Position numbers and translations under genes: made by a program. A stretch of 64,000 nt of DNA, from NCBI GenBank assembly GCA_963995505.1, contig OZ023192.1:13623001-13687000 (forward strand), read 5' to 3'. Source of the stretch: Hypericum androsaemum. Its lineage: Eukaryota > Streptophyta > Magnoliopsida > Malpighiales > Hypericaceae. Positions 36,340-48,534 of this stretch are shown piece by piece (within the stretch, counting starts at the first letter, position 1; every line of letters begins with the position of its first letter). Under the pieces are notes generated by a model. The model was not told the DNA's origin. It saw only the letters and a program-made list of their open reading frames with translations, and did no database searches.

Positions 36340-39300
36340 TTACAACCAGTGGACATGACTGACCTCCAAGTCTGGCAGCGGATCATAGGTTTTCTTTTCT
36401 GACTTGTCAAACACCGTAACGCCTCTAATCCTCTGGACTCCAAGTTTAGTCGCAATCAGGTTCTACAAAAGTAAAGCAGAAAGCTTGCCGTCACCTCCAC
36501 TGATGCAAGTTGAAGTCAATAATTTCAGAAGCATCTGTCAAGCATGTACATTACGTAATGCGACTCATAATTTCAGAAGTATCTGTCAAGCAGGAAGGTA
36601 TACTGGGAAAAGAAAAACAGCCGGCCCTATAATGGGATCCTGCCTGCTGCCCTACTAGATAATACTGACCACCTCATTGTCTAGCAAAATAAGATGGATT
36701 TGACATATTCACCAAGAAAAACAAAGGATTCAAACATAGCTTCTAACTCAAATGGTCAAGTCTATGAATTAAAGCCATGAATCATACCAGGTGGACATTT
36801 GTGTTTTCTAGCGCCTCTAACTTGGGTAATTCCTGGTGCACAAAAACAACATACATTCATCAATTTTACAACAGATGCAGATTTACAGCCTAAGAACAAT
36901 AGGAAATGTTAAGAGGAGCAGATTTGACTCCATCAGACGCAAAAAACAGGAGCACCCTATGGAAGATATTTTAGGCATTATGACAACATGCACATTGTGA
37001 AGGCAGGTAGCAGCATTTCCAGAGAGAATTCTAGTTGGGCACAGCAAATCTCGGGGGATGGACCTAATGGCTACAACCAGCAGACAAGACTAACAATGCG
37101 GCCAAAGATCCCTGTAAATGCATTAAGAAATAAGAATTACCATTGTCTGAAGGCCATTAATCATGACAGTCGTCTCATCAAGTGAATCGTCTTGCGACAA
37201 CCAGATCTCAAATGGACCCAATTCTCGGTCAGTCTGGTTTGAGAGAGTTAAGTGAACCTGCAAAATTAAAAGTCAAGTTAGACTGTAAATAGTAGATTCC
37301 CTAACGTGCAAAACTATAAGGATCAGTCTACAAGCCAAATGTTGTCTGCATAGACCAAGGCATACCGGAAAAGGTCTATTCACGCTGATAACAGATGGAA
37401 CCTCTTGAACACGCAACTCAATTTCCTTTTGCACAATTGGCTGAAAAAAAGAACTGGAAGTAAGTATTCACAATGAATAATTCTCACTTTTTTAGTGCAT
37501 CAAGAATAATGATTTATTGTTTTATCATACTCGAGCATCAGTGCAGAAACTGCCGAAAATACAATCACCTAAATGAAATAATTATATTCTGGATACCAGA
37601 TACAGGTCACCAAGGTGCAGAAAAAAAGAAAATTACATCACCAATCTTGTTATTCCTGTTTGCAACTTAAGTCCAAATGTGGATGAACTCTAATATAATT
37701 GAAGCAGCAGGGGTGAAGAAACCAAAACATAAATCTATCATATTAAGTGGAAAAGCTCCTCAATGAAAATATAATATATATTATCCCTAAAAAAACGAAT
37801 ATATAATATACAAGATAATTACATTATGCATCAGGCGATGACACTAAAGTACACTTACAGTCCCAAGAATTTGCTGTGTCTGCAGGCGACCAGGCTCACC
37901 TAAATTTGTACGCCAACTTATTTGAAGTTTACCAAGAACATTACTTTGTGTTGGACCTTGTGATGAAGAAGTAAGCTGATAGAGAAAGACGCAAATTCCG
38001 CCGCCAGATCTTATAAGAATGGGTTGCTTAAATAGCTCCCTGAAAATATCCCATCAATAATGAATCACAGGATATCCGTTTCCATCAGCTGATGGTACTA
38101 TACAGACAAGATCATTGTCTGCAACTACATAAGATAACTGCGGTACAAATTTGACTCTAGATACTTTCATACAGTATTCTGTTATATACCTGGATAGAGC
38201 ATTATGATTGGATTGGGGTTCATCAGCTTTTAACATTTTTGCGGACCAATTGGGAGCTGGCTCAAACTCAACCTGGTCAACGTAAAGGTTTGTTTTTGTG
38301 TGGTTCTCAAGACAGGCCTCCAAATATGTTGTCTCCTGGTATGGAAGAAGCCAAAATTGTGGGATATCAAATACATGCACACAGAATATCCAAACTTTCT
38401 TGCAGCACGGTATATGCTTGTAGGCACCCCAAGATAAATCCGACGTATCCCATTTTTCTCCAATCTACAAACAAGGATTCTCTAAAAGGGAAAACACCAA
38501 CCTAGCCTCATAAATGTAGCATTACAAATGACAACCACCAGCACTGACTAGTGCGGTCGCTTTCCTGTTTGTTTTCTATGACCAAAAGATGCAACGAAAA
38601 CACTAAAAATCGAAGAGCAAAATCCAGAATCCTACAATCAAATACAAAGAGTCTACGACCCAGCTTGGCACTCAGAATTTTTTACCAATCGACTAATCTC
38701 CATCAATAAAGCACACAGAGTTCTGCATTTTCAATATGAGATTATGGACTGAAGGCAGTTTCTTTACCAAGCTGGACATACCTTGACAACACGGACCTGC
38801 ACAGAGCGGTAAAAGCTTCAATTAATCTTTGAAATAAGACGAAGTTAGCACCAGCAGCGGAGAATTCTCAGAACACCCTAATTGCCAATTGTATAACTAC
38901 GAGATTGGCATAGAGCTACCTTGGTCCTAACCGAAAGGGGATTGGCAACAAAGAACTTGAAATACTGCTGAAGATTCTTATGTTCGCCATCACCGTCATT
39001 GTACCACGCAGTACAGACCAACCTAAGGCATGCAAAAGATCATTCACATCACCAAAAAACAGCCGCTAAATGAATAAAAAAAGACATAAACCCTACGTAT
39101 GCGCTCCAAGTTCCTTGACATCATGCTCCAGGATGAAATCGTAACGCCCTCCAGAACGTATGGTCTCGACGGGCGTCTTCGTAGTGTCTAGGAGGACAAT
39201 CCTCTGCCTATCCGAGTGAATCTCCGCCTAACAAAAAGAAAAAATCCAAAAGCATTAGCCACCAACAGTCAACAAATCATCATCATTTCAGCACAGATAT

Positions 39301-40005
39301 GTAACCGGATACAAATCAAGTATCAACGGAATGCACATTACCTTAATAATAACCTCCCGGACCTCGAAATTGGAGCTGTTATTAACGCTGATGTAGCTGC
39401 AAAACGTCTCCCCCAAATATATAGACCTACAAGCAATCAAGTTAGCAAGCAAAAAGTAATAAGGTTCCGTTCGTTTCGCCGGAAAGAAACTCTCCGGCAA
39501 AACATTCTTCAGATTCAAACAACCACTGGAAAACATTTTCCCTACCATAAAAGCTGCATAATTAGCGAGGAAAACAACTTTTCGTTTAAAAAATAGGAAA
39601 TGTAGGAGTTAATTTACGCGCGAAACAAACGCAGCCTAAGAAAGAAAGAGAATTAGGGAAAGTAGAAAGGGAGAGAGAGAGAGAGAGAGGATCGGAGTAC
39701 CCGAAGGATTGGGGGAGGAGGAGGAGGCCGGATTGGCCGACGGCGTCGGAGGGGTGGCGGAGGAGGAAGCGCGAGCGGTAGGCCAGGTCGGTGGAGTCGA
39801 TCGGGTCGAACTGGCTGCGGATTAGGGACGGAAGCCGTGCGGCGGCGACGGGATCTTCGAAGGCGTCCTCCCCGACGACTAGGTCGGCGGGGTCCACCAG
39901 GAGCGGCGCGTCCACGTGGAAGGAAGGCCGGCACAGCCGCATCACCCTGAACGCCAGCGACTGGGTCCCACCGCCGCCGCCTCCTCCGCCCGGCGCCCCG
40001 CTCAT
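36340..40005 (-). CDS. TRAPPC13: Trafficking protein particle complex subunit 13 (TRAPPC13)
   Basis: Eleven exons (minus): 39701-40005, 39342-39426, 39097-39227, 38920-39022, 38782-38796, 38190-38335, 37859-38039, 37366-37440, 37141-37257, 36788-36832, 36340-36462; 441 aa, all phases closed. The family (DUF974) is recognised by SLAFRVMRLCRPSFHVD at the start, the YLGETFCSYISVNNSSNFEV beta-sandwich block, GRYDFILEHDVKELG, LGKLQISWRTNLGEPGRLQT, LTLSNQTDRELGPFEIWLSQ and the end of the Ig-like region, TKLGVQRIRGVTVFD. TRAPPC13 is a peripheral subunit of TRAPP complexes that tether vesicles at the Golgi/TGN. Exon 5 is a 15-nt micro-exon coding VRVVK. The first exon is GC-rich with a Gly-rich leader; a GA/CT microsatellite (39670-39690) sits at the start of intron 1. 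Confidence 0.95.
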
Positions 40006-41853
40006 GTTTGTCGGCTGGTATCTGATCTGATCTGATCTGGTATCGATGAGGAAGTTGGAGGCCCCACCAGCGGGGTGTCGTTACGGTGGCAGTTGAAGCG
40101 GGTGAAAGGAGAAGGGAGCTTCAGAGTTTCGGTTCAACTGTGTTTCCGCGACGTCGTCGTATTTGCGACCACACGCTCGCTAGAATTTGCTCGGACTTAT
40201 GGGCTGGGCCGGGATCTATGGGCCGGGCCGGCAGCCTTGGACTGGGCCATGCTGAGCCGGGATCCTTGGGCTGGGCTGGCAATAATTGACCGATCAAAAA
40301 GACCATTTGAAAACAAACCAAAAGATGAATAATGATCTAAAATTTATCAAGCAAACAAGTTCAATATAAATTGAAGTCTTAAAATATTTTTAGCATTCAT
40401 AAAGTATGTAAAAATATGTGTATTTACGAAAAAATATTATTTTATGTGAAAATTGTGACCGAGATTTAATACTAAAATTTTCCTTAAAAATATTAGTTAT
40501 TACGATAGAGGGATTATCAAATTTTAACAGTAATTTTGACTCGGGACCGAAATTTTTTATCTATTTAGAGAAGTTATAACTTTACAGGATAACACTCTAT
40601 AAAAATTTTACTATATATACTAAACTATCGTAATCGCATTTTCAAACTCAAAAGTTTTATACCAAAAGCAAGAATGAGTTTAGCACCCTTACTTATAAAA
40701 AAATGTCAAATTAAAAATAGAAATAAACTCAAAATAGGATAAGATTGAGAAATTATCTGATTGATACTGGATAAATTAATTTTTTACACTTATAAATAAG
40801 ATTTAAAAAATGACCCGAGGTCGACCCGGCATTTGCTCCCACCTCTGGGTAGACCGATCCAACGTTTCTACAAGTTGCAGATTAATTTGTAGACGAGTGC
40901 AGTCAGATTATAAATATAAGATAGTTTTACTCAGAGTTCTGTTTGCATTCCTCTGCAAGAAAGAGTAATACATGCTCCGTCTTAAGCTCGAGACTCAAAT
41001 CCTTGACCACTTGAAACAGATCGTAAACAAATCACACATTATCAGGAAAGCATTAATTTAGGTATTGGCGAAAGAATTTGGCAGAAGATCTGGTAGAACA
41101 CATGAAATCAACGATTCGAATACGAAAAAACAAGATGTCTACTACATTGTATCCGTTTTCCAGGGGTGTAAACAGATACCATAAACTAAGAGCCGATCGA
41201 ATAACTGAAATTAATCCGAAGAGATGACTGCTACTAGTATAAGGGCAGTAGTTAATGCATCCAAATAATAATAAGTATTCCAAAACTTGTTCAAGACCTT
41301 GGCTTCTCCTTGAAGAGAGCAAGAAGTGAGACACGAGAAACCTTCACGACCTTGAAACGAACACTACCGGGAATATCACCCGCAGCAACTGTGGCTTTCA
41401 AGTTTGTGCAAATACTATTGAGTTTGGTGAGGACAAAAGTAAAAGAGGAATTATTTTTCTGTTTTGTTTCAGACTCCTAATTTGACCTAAATAGATTACT
41501 TGATGTATAAGGGTTTGTCTCTATATAAAGGCATGTTACCCAAGGGTTTTATATGACTTTGTGGCTCGAAATTCACGTAATCTATTGTGCCGTGTTCTTT
41601 TGCGCAATTTGTTCTCTAAGTTACTGAATTCCTAACAAATACATTGATTGAAACTAGCAAGCAACCTAATTATCCCAAACAGGAAGGAGAAAAAGATCAA
41701 ACTTTGTGCAAGGGCTAGAGAATAAATCAAATCGGACAAAACAGAACTCCACCAATACCAAGAACGGACAGAAACATGCATATTCTGTAACCATAAAACT
41801 CTAAGCTAACAACGAGATCACAGAAATCCACTTGCACGGTGTATATGTGACGT
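40006..41853. other. Intergenic between TRAPPC13 and the Copia element
   Basis: TRAPPC13 promoter with several GGGCCGGG/TGGGCTGGGC-type motifs (40200-40280), then AT-rich DNA. It includes one orphan exon-like frame at 41291-41458. No complete gene is seen. Confidence 0.5.
41291..41458 (-). other. Orphan exon-like open frame, unidentified
   Basis: The minus strand has an acceptor-like ACAAAACAG, then 55 codons ending at a TGA (41291-41293), including [20 protein letters not shown] and LLALFKEKP. The composition looks coding, but no upstream exon is visible on this side of the Copia element and I cannot name the family. It may be the 3' end of a gene cut off by rearrangement, a pseudogene, or chance. 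Confidence 0.3.
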
Positions 41854-42511
41854 TTTTGACGCGTAATTAACGAGTAATTATGTGTTAAACTCGTTTAATT
41901 AACAAACTAATTCGTTAATAAAAAATCACTTACTTGTTGAAGTAAGAGGTCCACAGGCTCGGGTCCACAACTTCTTCGTGCTGGTCGAATTACGATCACG
42001 TTCGAACGGATTCGTAATCGATTTTCACGAGATTTCCTTTAATCGAAAATCTGATTAAAATTCTGGAACTGATCCGGAATTTTTCTTTTGTATTGAGTGG
42101 TTGTGGGAAAAGTTACATTTCAGTCCAGCCGGATTCCTCCTTTTATAGGAAAGTCCAGCCAGTCAAAATGCGCCACGTGGCACACCACGGCGCCATGTGG
42201 CGCTCCGAGTCGCATGACCGCCAAGTGGCGTGCCACATGGCACTCCGGGCCACATGTCCGCCACGTGGCACTTCATGCCACATGTCCACCACGTGGCGTG
42301 CCACGCGACAAAGCTACCCCTAGCTTTGCCACGTAGCGCCACGTGGGCTGCCACATATGACGTCAGCGCCACGTCATGCTGACGTGGCGCTTGCGTAGCT
42401 TGGGCCGGTCAACGCGGGTTGACCGGCCCATCCAACCCAACTTTTTGGGCCTAATGGGCCCGGGCCCAATTAGGCACAATAATAATTGCCTATTGGGCCC
42501 AAGGTCCAACA
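41854..42511 (-). repeat. 3' LTR of the Copia element (about 658 bp)
   Basis: Begins (minus) TGTTGGACCTTGGGCCC at 42511 right after the polypurine tract and ends GCGTCAAAA near 41854. TATAAAAGG lies at 42139-42147. It is about 145 bp longer than the 5' LTR because of an expanded array of GCCACGTGGC-like units; CACGTG itself occurs four times (42174, 42262, 42290, 42340). Confidence 0.88.
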
Positions 42512-42521
42512 TCTCCCACTC
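42512..42521 (-). other. Polypurine tract
   Basis: GAGTGGGAGA on the minus strand, abutting the TG start of the 3' LTR: the normal place for plus-strand DNA priming. Confidence 0.8.
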
Positions 42522-43454
42522 AATTATTATTGACCTTGATCAACAGTTATCAGATTTCTTTAAAGGATTTCGTGCGACCAGCACACGTCGAGTATGTTAA
42601 GCCAAATTCAAGAGCACAGACACTCAGGCTACTTGAATAGTAGCATCTCGACAACCTTCTTGTATAATGTATGCTATTACCCCAGGACTCATGTCACATT
42701 CCATTGTTCACATCAGTGATTTCAAATAATTATATTCGGGTTCACTATTGTACTTTTCAATACAATTGGTGCACCTGAACCACGAAACTCAGAATGTGAT
42801 GAACAGAGTTCCTTCTCCCTTAACTATATTCCTTTCATAATGATATAGCCTGCTTTTCTGGTCAGCCCTGCCAGGTCGAATCGCTATGTCATAACCTTTT
42901 CATGAACTTTCCAAGCTAGCAGCACTGGATCATACTTCCAAAATATATTTAGGATCTTAAGGGTAGGTTTCGGGAATCACAATTCTCGAAAATTGGTCTC
43001 ACACCAGGGATTGTGAAATCACTCAACATTTTCATCCCATCCAGTGGTCGAGTAGCACACATGATACTGATCACGTGTTACGGTGTACTTTCCTTTTTCA
43101 AGGAACACATGTCATTTAACACCATACTAGAGTATCAGCCTTAGCTTAACTCTAGGCTAATAGGACAGACAGTATGATAAGTTCCACTTATATCTTATCA
43201 TATGGATTGTAGAAAATCCAAATGCAGCAACTTATCCCTGCATCCCATAAGGAAACTTGCTCTTAAGCAAGACGGCATTCCGCCATAGGACATGCACTTA
43301 TGAATGTCCAATAACTGCCTCATCTCAGCCAGGAATCAACTTCTTAACTCCCACTGAGGTAAACACCCGTGTGAGTGGGCTACTTCTCTGTCCGACATGT
43401 TTCACATTTAACTTATATTGCCAAATAAAAATTTCTTTATTCCAACTAATTGGA

Positions 43455-46400
43455 TTACAAATGAAACCGTCGTAAACCCAGTGACTTGACATGTTTCTCG
43501 AACACTTCTCGAGGTAATGCTTTAGTCATTGGATCTGCGGCCATATCTCGTGTAGATATGTGTTTCATACACAGTTCTTTATATTTTATTAAATTTCTCA
43601 CAAAGTGAAATTTAATATCTATATGTTTAGCTCTGCTATGGAATCTAGGATCCTTAGCATATGCTATAGCTGCCTGGTTGTCGCAGAATAGACTCACTGG
43701 CTCCGTCGAGTTGATCAGGGAGAGATGGCTTAAGAATCTCTTCAACCATACCGCTTCTTGTGCAGCATGAGCTGAAGCTACATATTCTGCTTCCATTGCT
43801 GACAGGGATACACATGTTTGCTTCTTACTGCTCCATGAGACAGCACCCCCATTCAACAAGAAAACAAATCCAGATGTAGACTTTTTCTTATCCACATCAC
43901 CTCCCCAATCAGCATCAGTATAGCCACTCATTATCAGGTCACGGCCTTGATAGCACAAGGAGTATTCTGCAGTAGTATTCAAATATTTCAAAATCCCTTT
44001 GACAGCCTTCCAGTGAGCACTGCCTGGATCAGACTGATATCTGCTTGCTATCCCAACAGCATAGCAAATGTCAGGTCTAGTACACAACGTTGCGTACATC
44101 AGGCATCCAACTGCATTGGCATAAGGAATCTTCTCCATGTCCCTACGTTGTTTAGCTATTTTTGGGCACATGTCCTTACACAACCAATGGGACATACTTT
44201 GAGTTACTGTGATCACAATTGAAACGTTCTACTACTTTGCGAATATATGTCTCTTGTGAAAGAGACACTATTCTTTTCGAACGATTTCTCGAAATCTTAA
44301 CTCCGAGTATGTAATCTGCTTCACCCATGTCTTTCATTTCAAAGTTGGAAGATAACCAATCTTTGATTTTGACAAGAAATCCCATGTCATTTCCAGCTAA
44401 AAGTATGTCATCAACATACAAGGTGATGATAACAAACTTCTTTCCTGATCGCTTAACATACACACAGTGATCTTCGTCTATCACAATAAAATCATGCTGC
44501 ATGATCGTATTATGAAAGCGAATATACCACTGTCTAGACGACTGCTTAAGGCCATAAATTGATCTATTCAATTTGCAAACTTTGTGTTCGCAGCCTTTTT
44601 GAATGTAGCCCTCAGGCTGAATCATATAGATTTCTTCATCCAATTCTCCGTGGAGAAAAGCAGTCTTTACATCCATTTGATGTAATTCTAGATTCATGTT
44701 AGCAACCATAGCTAAAATGACCCTAATTGACGTAAATCTAACAACAGGTGCAAAAGTCTCCTCATAGTCTATCCCAGCCTGTTGTTTAAATCCTTGGGCA
44801 ACCAAACGCGCTTTGTATCTTTCGATACTGCCAACTGCATTGCGCTTGATTTTGAGAATCCACTTATTCCCAATTGCCCTACGCCCCTTAGGTAGGTCAA
44901 CCAGATCCCAAACCTGGTTTTTGATCATAGAAGATATTTCTTCATCCATTGCATTCATCCATTCATCACGTTTTGGAGATGACAATGCTCCAGATACATT
45001 TTTGGGTTCATCTTCATCCTGCAGGATGGCCAGAAGAATTTCACTTGGACCACCAAATTTCTTTAGTGATACCAAGAATGCATTACCCTCGCCTTCGATG
45101 TCAAATCGTCGGCGTGGTATGCTAGTTCTGCTAGACCTACGGTATTCCCAATTTTTGATAAACATCTCTCATATATTCATCATATCCAGGAATCGCACTC
45201 CCACTGGGTGGAAATACCGTACTCCCACTGGAATAAGGAATTACCTCCCTTTCAGGACTCAGATCACGACCTACCGGATCATTTTGAGTTGGAAAATCTC
45301 TATGTTCCTCCTCAATTCTCCCACTCGGAAGAAGTGATCCAGATGACTCTGGTTCATTTGTCTCATAAAGGGTAAGGTCACTACTAACCTCCCCCAACTT
45401 TGGAAATTCATTCTCCAAAAATGCGACATCGCGTGATTCAAATTCTGTTACATGTCCATTGTCCAGTTCACCCACGAACACGTACCCTTTAGATACCTCT
45501 GGGTATCTTATAAAGATACTTTTTCTACCTCTCGGTCCTAATTTACCGAAAGCACTTGAGGTAGAATGGACATAGGACGCACACCCCCATGGCTTAAAAT
45601 AGGATAAATCGGGCTTCCGGTCTGTCCACATTTCATAAGGAGTGGCTGTAACAGACTTAGAGGGTACACGGTTTAGAACGTATGCGGCAGTCAGGAGCGC
45701 ATCTCCATAGAATGATATAGGCAAACTTGCCTCTGCCATCATCGATCTAACCATATCAAGAAGGGTTCTATTCCTTCTTTCAGCAACTCCATTTTGCTGT
45801 GGTGTATAAGGAATGGACAACTGATGTTCAATTCCTTTTTCAATGCATAGAGCTTTGAACTCATCAGAAAGATATTCACGGCCACGATCAGTTCGTAAGG
45901 CCTTTATCTTTCTATCCTTCTGATTCTCAACAAAACTCATGTATGTCATGAAGCAGTTTAAGGCTTCAGACTTGTGAGAAATCAGGTATATCAGACCATA
46001 TCTAGTATAGTCGTCAATAAAGGTGATGAAGTAATATGCTCCATGCCTTGCCCTGACGTTCATTGGACCACATATGTCAGAATGGACTAATTGTAGTGGA
46101 AATTTGGTTCTAGCCCCAGTACCGAAAGGTTTTCTAGTACTTTTCTCTTCTAGACAGGATACGCAACTAGGTAATATAGATTTCTCTATATTGCCCAACA
46201 GTCCTACCTTAGCTAGACGGTTTAAACGATCCTGACCGATATGGCCAAGTCTAGAATGCCATAGTTTAATATCATCCTCTGATGAATTTGAACTAGTGAC
46301 AAAGGAAAAACTTTCAGAAGGATCAATATCCAAAATCAAAAAACCTTCCGATATATATCCAAGGCCAAAATAGGCATCATTCAAAAACAATCTAACGGTG

Positions 46401-47584
46401 TCGTTCTCAAATGACAACCGGAAACCTAAAGACATTAAGGCCGAAACTGAGATCAGGTTCCTTCGTATGTCTGGAGCAAACAACACGTCATGTAAAAGAA
46501 GGGCACGACCACCACGAAGGTGTAATCTACAAGTGCCCAGGCCTTTCACATCCACGCACGAGTTGTTACCGACAAAAATGGTTTTTGCTCCAGCCGACAA
46601 CCGCCTGTACTCAACGAACGAACCACGGTCTCTAGCTATATGGTCTGTCGCTCCTGAATCAATCACCCACACAGAATGTGATTCAGTTAGAAGGGTACAA
46701 GAGGATACATACAATTTACTCACACTTGAGTTCAGATGTACCTGCTTGGGCATTTTACAATCTTTTGCAAAATATCCCTTCTGTTGACAGTTAAAACATT
46801 TCACTTTTGAAATGTTAAACCGCTTGTTCTTTTTAGCCTTGGAGCCATCCAACTTGGTTCCATGGCTTTCAGCCTTTGGAACTTGTTTACACTTACCCTT
46901 CCCTTTACCTTTTTTCTTTTTCCCACCACTCCCAGTCGAACAAATCGAATGGGCTTTAGGGTGGGATTTCATAGCTAGGAGGCGATCTTCCTCCAGCTCA
47001 AGGTGTCTAGCAACATCATCAAATGTTACCAGATGATCGAAATGGGTAAGATTCATCTTCATCTGTTCCCAACTTGGTGGTAGAGAACGGATGACAGCTT
47101 GAATCTGCTGCTCGTTGCTGAGTAAGTGACCGGCCTCTGCCAGTTGACTGATCATATTGGACATTACTCTCAAGTGTTTCCTCATAGGAACCTCCGGACG
47201 CTTTTTAAAGGTATCAAACCTTATGGTCAAAGCACCCAGCTTCGACACTGAAAGCTTTCCGAATTTCAGTTTGAGAGAATCTCATAACTCTTTCGCGTTG
47301 TCATGCACGCGAAATTGTCTGGTAATATCATCCATCATTGAACTCAGCAAGATTAATCGAGCAGTAGTGTTTTTCCTCTTCCAGATAACATAAGCTTCCT
47401 TATCTCGCTTATGTTGAGCAGTTGTGCCTTCTTCAGGCTCATCCATTATGACATGTATGTGCTCCAGAACCTCTTGTTCTTCAAGCACATATTGGATTTT
47501 CATACTCCAATTGTCATAATTTTCACCGTTGAGTTTTAACTCACGGTTTAGCTCAGCAATGATGGATCTAGAAGCGACTGACAT
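43455..47584 (-). pseudogene. Copia gag-pol polyprotein, disrupted
   Basis: Gag begins at 47584 (MSVASRSIIAELNRELKL), but a TGA at 47282-47284 ends it after 100 codons; the same frame then goes on to 45137. Next come a Lys-rich region, a zinc knuckle CFNCQQKGYFAKDC with Tyr where His is expected, the protease motif DSGATDH, and integrase with LWHSRLGH...CVSC and the catalytic block HSDICGP / FIDDYTR / QQNGVAERRNRT. After a frameshift near 45150 the RT follows (QMDVKTAFLHGELDEEIYM, YVDDILL). A second frameshift near 44200 precedes RNase H (YTDADWGGD, MEAEYVA, DNQAAI), ending at 43455. All domains are recognisable, but the product cannot be made in one piece. About 930 bp lie between the stop and the polypurine tract. 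Confidence 0.93.
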
Positions 47585-47953
47585 TTCTATAGGGATTTTT
47601 AATATGAGAACATATTAGAAATTTGATTTGGCAATATGATTCAATTTACTAATCATTCATAGCTTTTAACGATATGGAGTTCTTGATTAATCTCAAAATC
47701 GAAGTGGGTCGCGGGCATGCTTCCTCTCACCATTCAAGTATTAATCTTAAACTTCAACCGTTTAAAGTTCATCGATAGTAAATTCAAGTGGAAGTAATTA
47801 AACAAACATCTTTATTTAATTACATGTTTGACACATGTATTTGTACATTCTGAGTGTGCTCACACATGCACAAAACCTCAGACAAGGTCACAACCTATTG
47901 TACAAAAATTCCCCAAAAACAACATATGTATATGGGGACAGTTAAACATATAA

Positions 47954-48208
47954 TCACACAGGGATCGGATGTCCAGGTGATCCGGTAGGAGAATCCAGAT
48001 ACATATCTGGATCCGGATCCGGAGACGATCCGGTGGGGGCCGGGTACGAGGATGATCCGATGAGAAGTTCCAGAGTACTTTCCGGAACTGAAATTGAGTC
48101 CATGATCCAGATGATCAGGAGCGGAGGAAAACTGTAATAGTAATCCTTAGCGAGGTAGCGGTTCAAGATCAAACCGCTTCGCAGCTCCAGAACAGGAGAA
48201 GGTATCAT
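47954..48208 (-). CDS. Copia leader ORF B, Pro/Ser/Asp-rich, unidentified
   Basis: 84 codons from ATG 48208, starting MIPSPVLELRSGLILNRYLA and ending in an acidic Pro-rich tail (SSPDPDPDMYLDSPTGSPGH). The start overlaps the stop of ORF A as ATGA, a layout that favours coupled translation. It lies between the primer-binding site and gag, where plant Copia elements usually code nothing. No homologue recognised. It could be captured sequence or chance. Confidence 0.4.
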   Translation of the reverse strand: MIPSPVLELRSGLILNRYLAKDYYYSFPPLLIIWIMDSISVPESTLELLIGSSSYPAPTGSSPDPDPDMYLDSPTGSPGHPIPV

Positions 48209-48534
48209 TTCTCTGCGAAGACCCTTATCCTCAAGATAATGGACCAGACCAAGAGAGCATCTCTATGGGTATTGAACTCGGGTGCCGAGAAGACACTCAT
48301 ATCTTCTCGAATTTTCATCGTGACCAGGAGGTCTCGAAACATAGAGGGCCAGTCCTCTCCATGATCGTAACCTCCGGCCCAGATGCACTCTTGCATCTCC
48401 CGGTGAACAGCCTCAATGTGCTCAACAATGACATACATGTCATTCTTGGGCACACGCAGCGGTAAACGGCGCTTCAGAATCTTCTGTCGAAGTTCTGTTG
48501 CACAGAAGTTCAGATACCTGTCTCCAGTAGCCAT
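48205..48534 (-). CDS. Copia leader ORF A, unidentified
   Basis: 109 codons from ATG 48534: MATGDRYLNFCATELRQKIL, then LRVPKNDMYVIVEHIEAVHR, then GGYDHGEDWPSMFRDLLVTM, stopping at 48205. The frame is also open upstream for several codons without an ATG. Composition is protein-like (charged and hydrophobic residues mixed, Trp and Cys present), unlike the low-complexity frames elsewhere in the leader. I do not recognise it; it is not gag. The element's own pol is decayed while this frame is open. Confidence 0.45.
   Translation of the reverse strand: MATGDRYLNFCATELRQKILKRRLPLRVPKNDMYVIVEHIEAVHREMQECIWAGGYDHGEDWPSMFRDLLVTMKIREDMSVFSAPEFNTHRDALLVWSIILRIRVFAEK

Noticed and set aside
42093..42372. 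Three overlapping frames of 69-79 codons
   Set aside because: They lie inside the LTR on its ACGT-box array.
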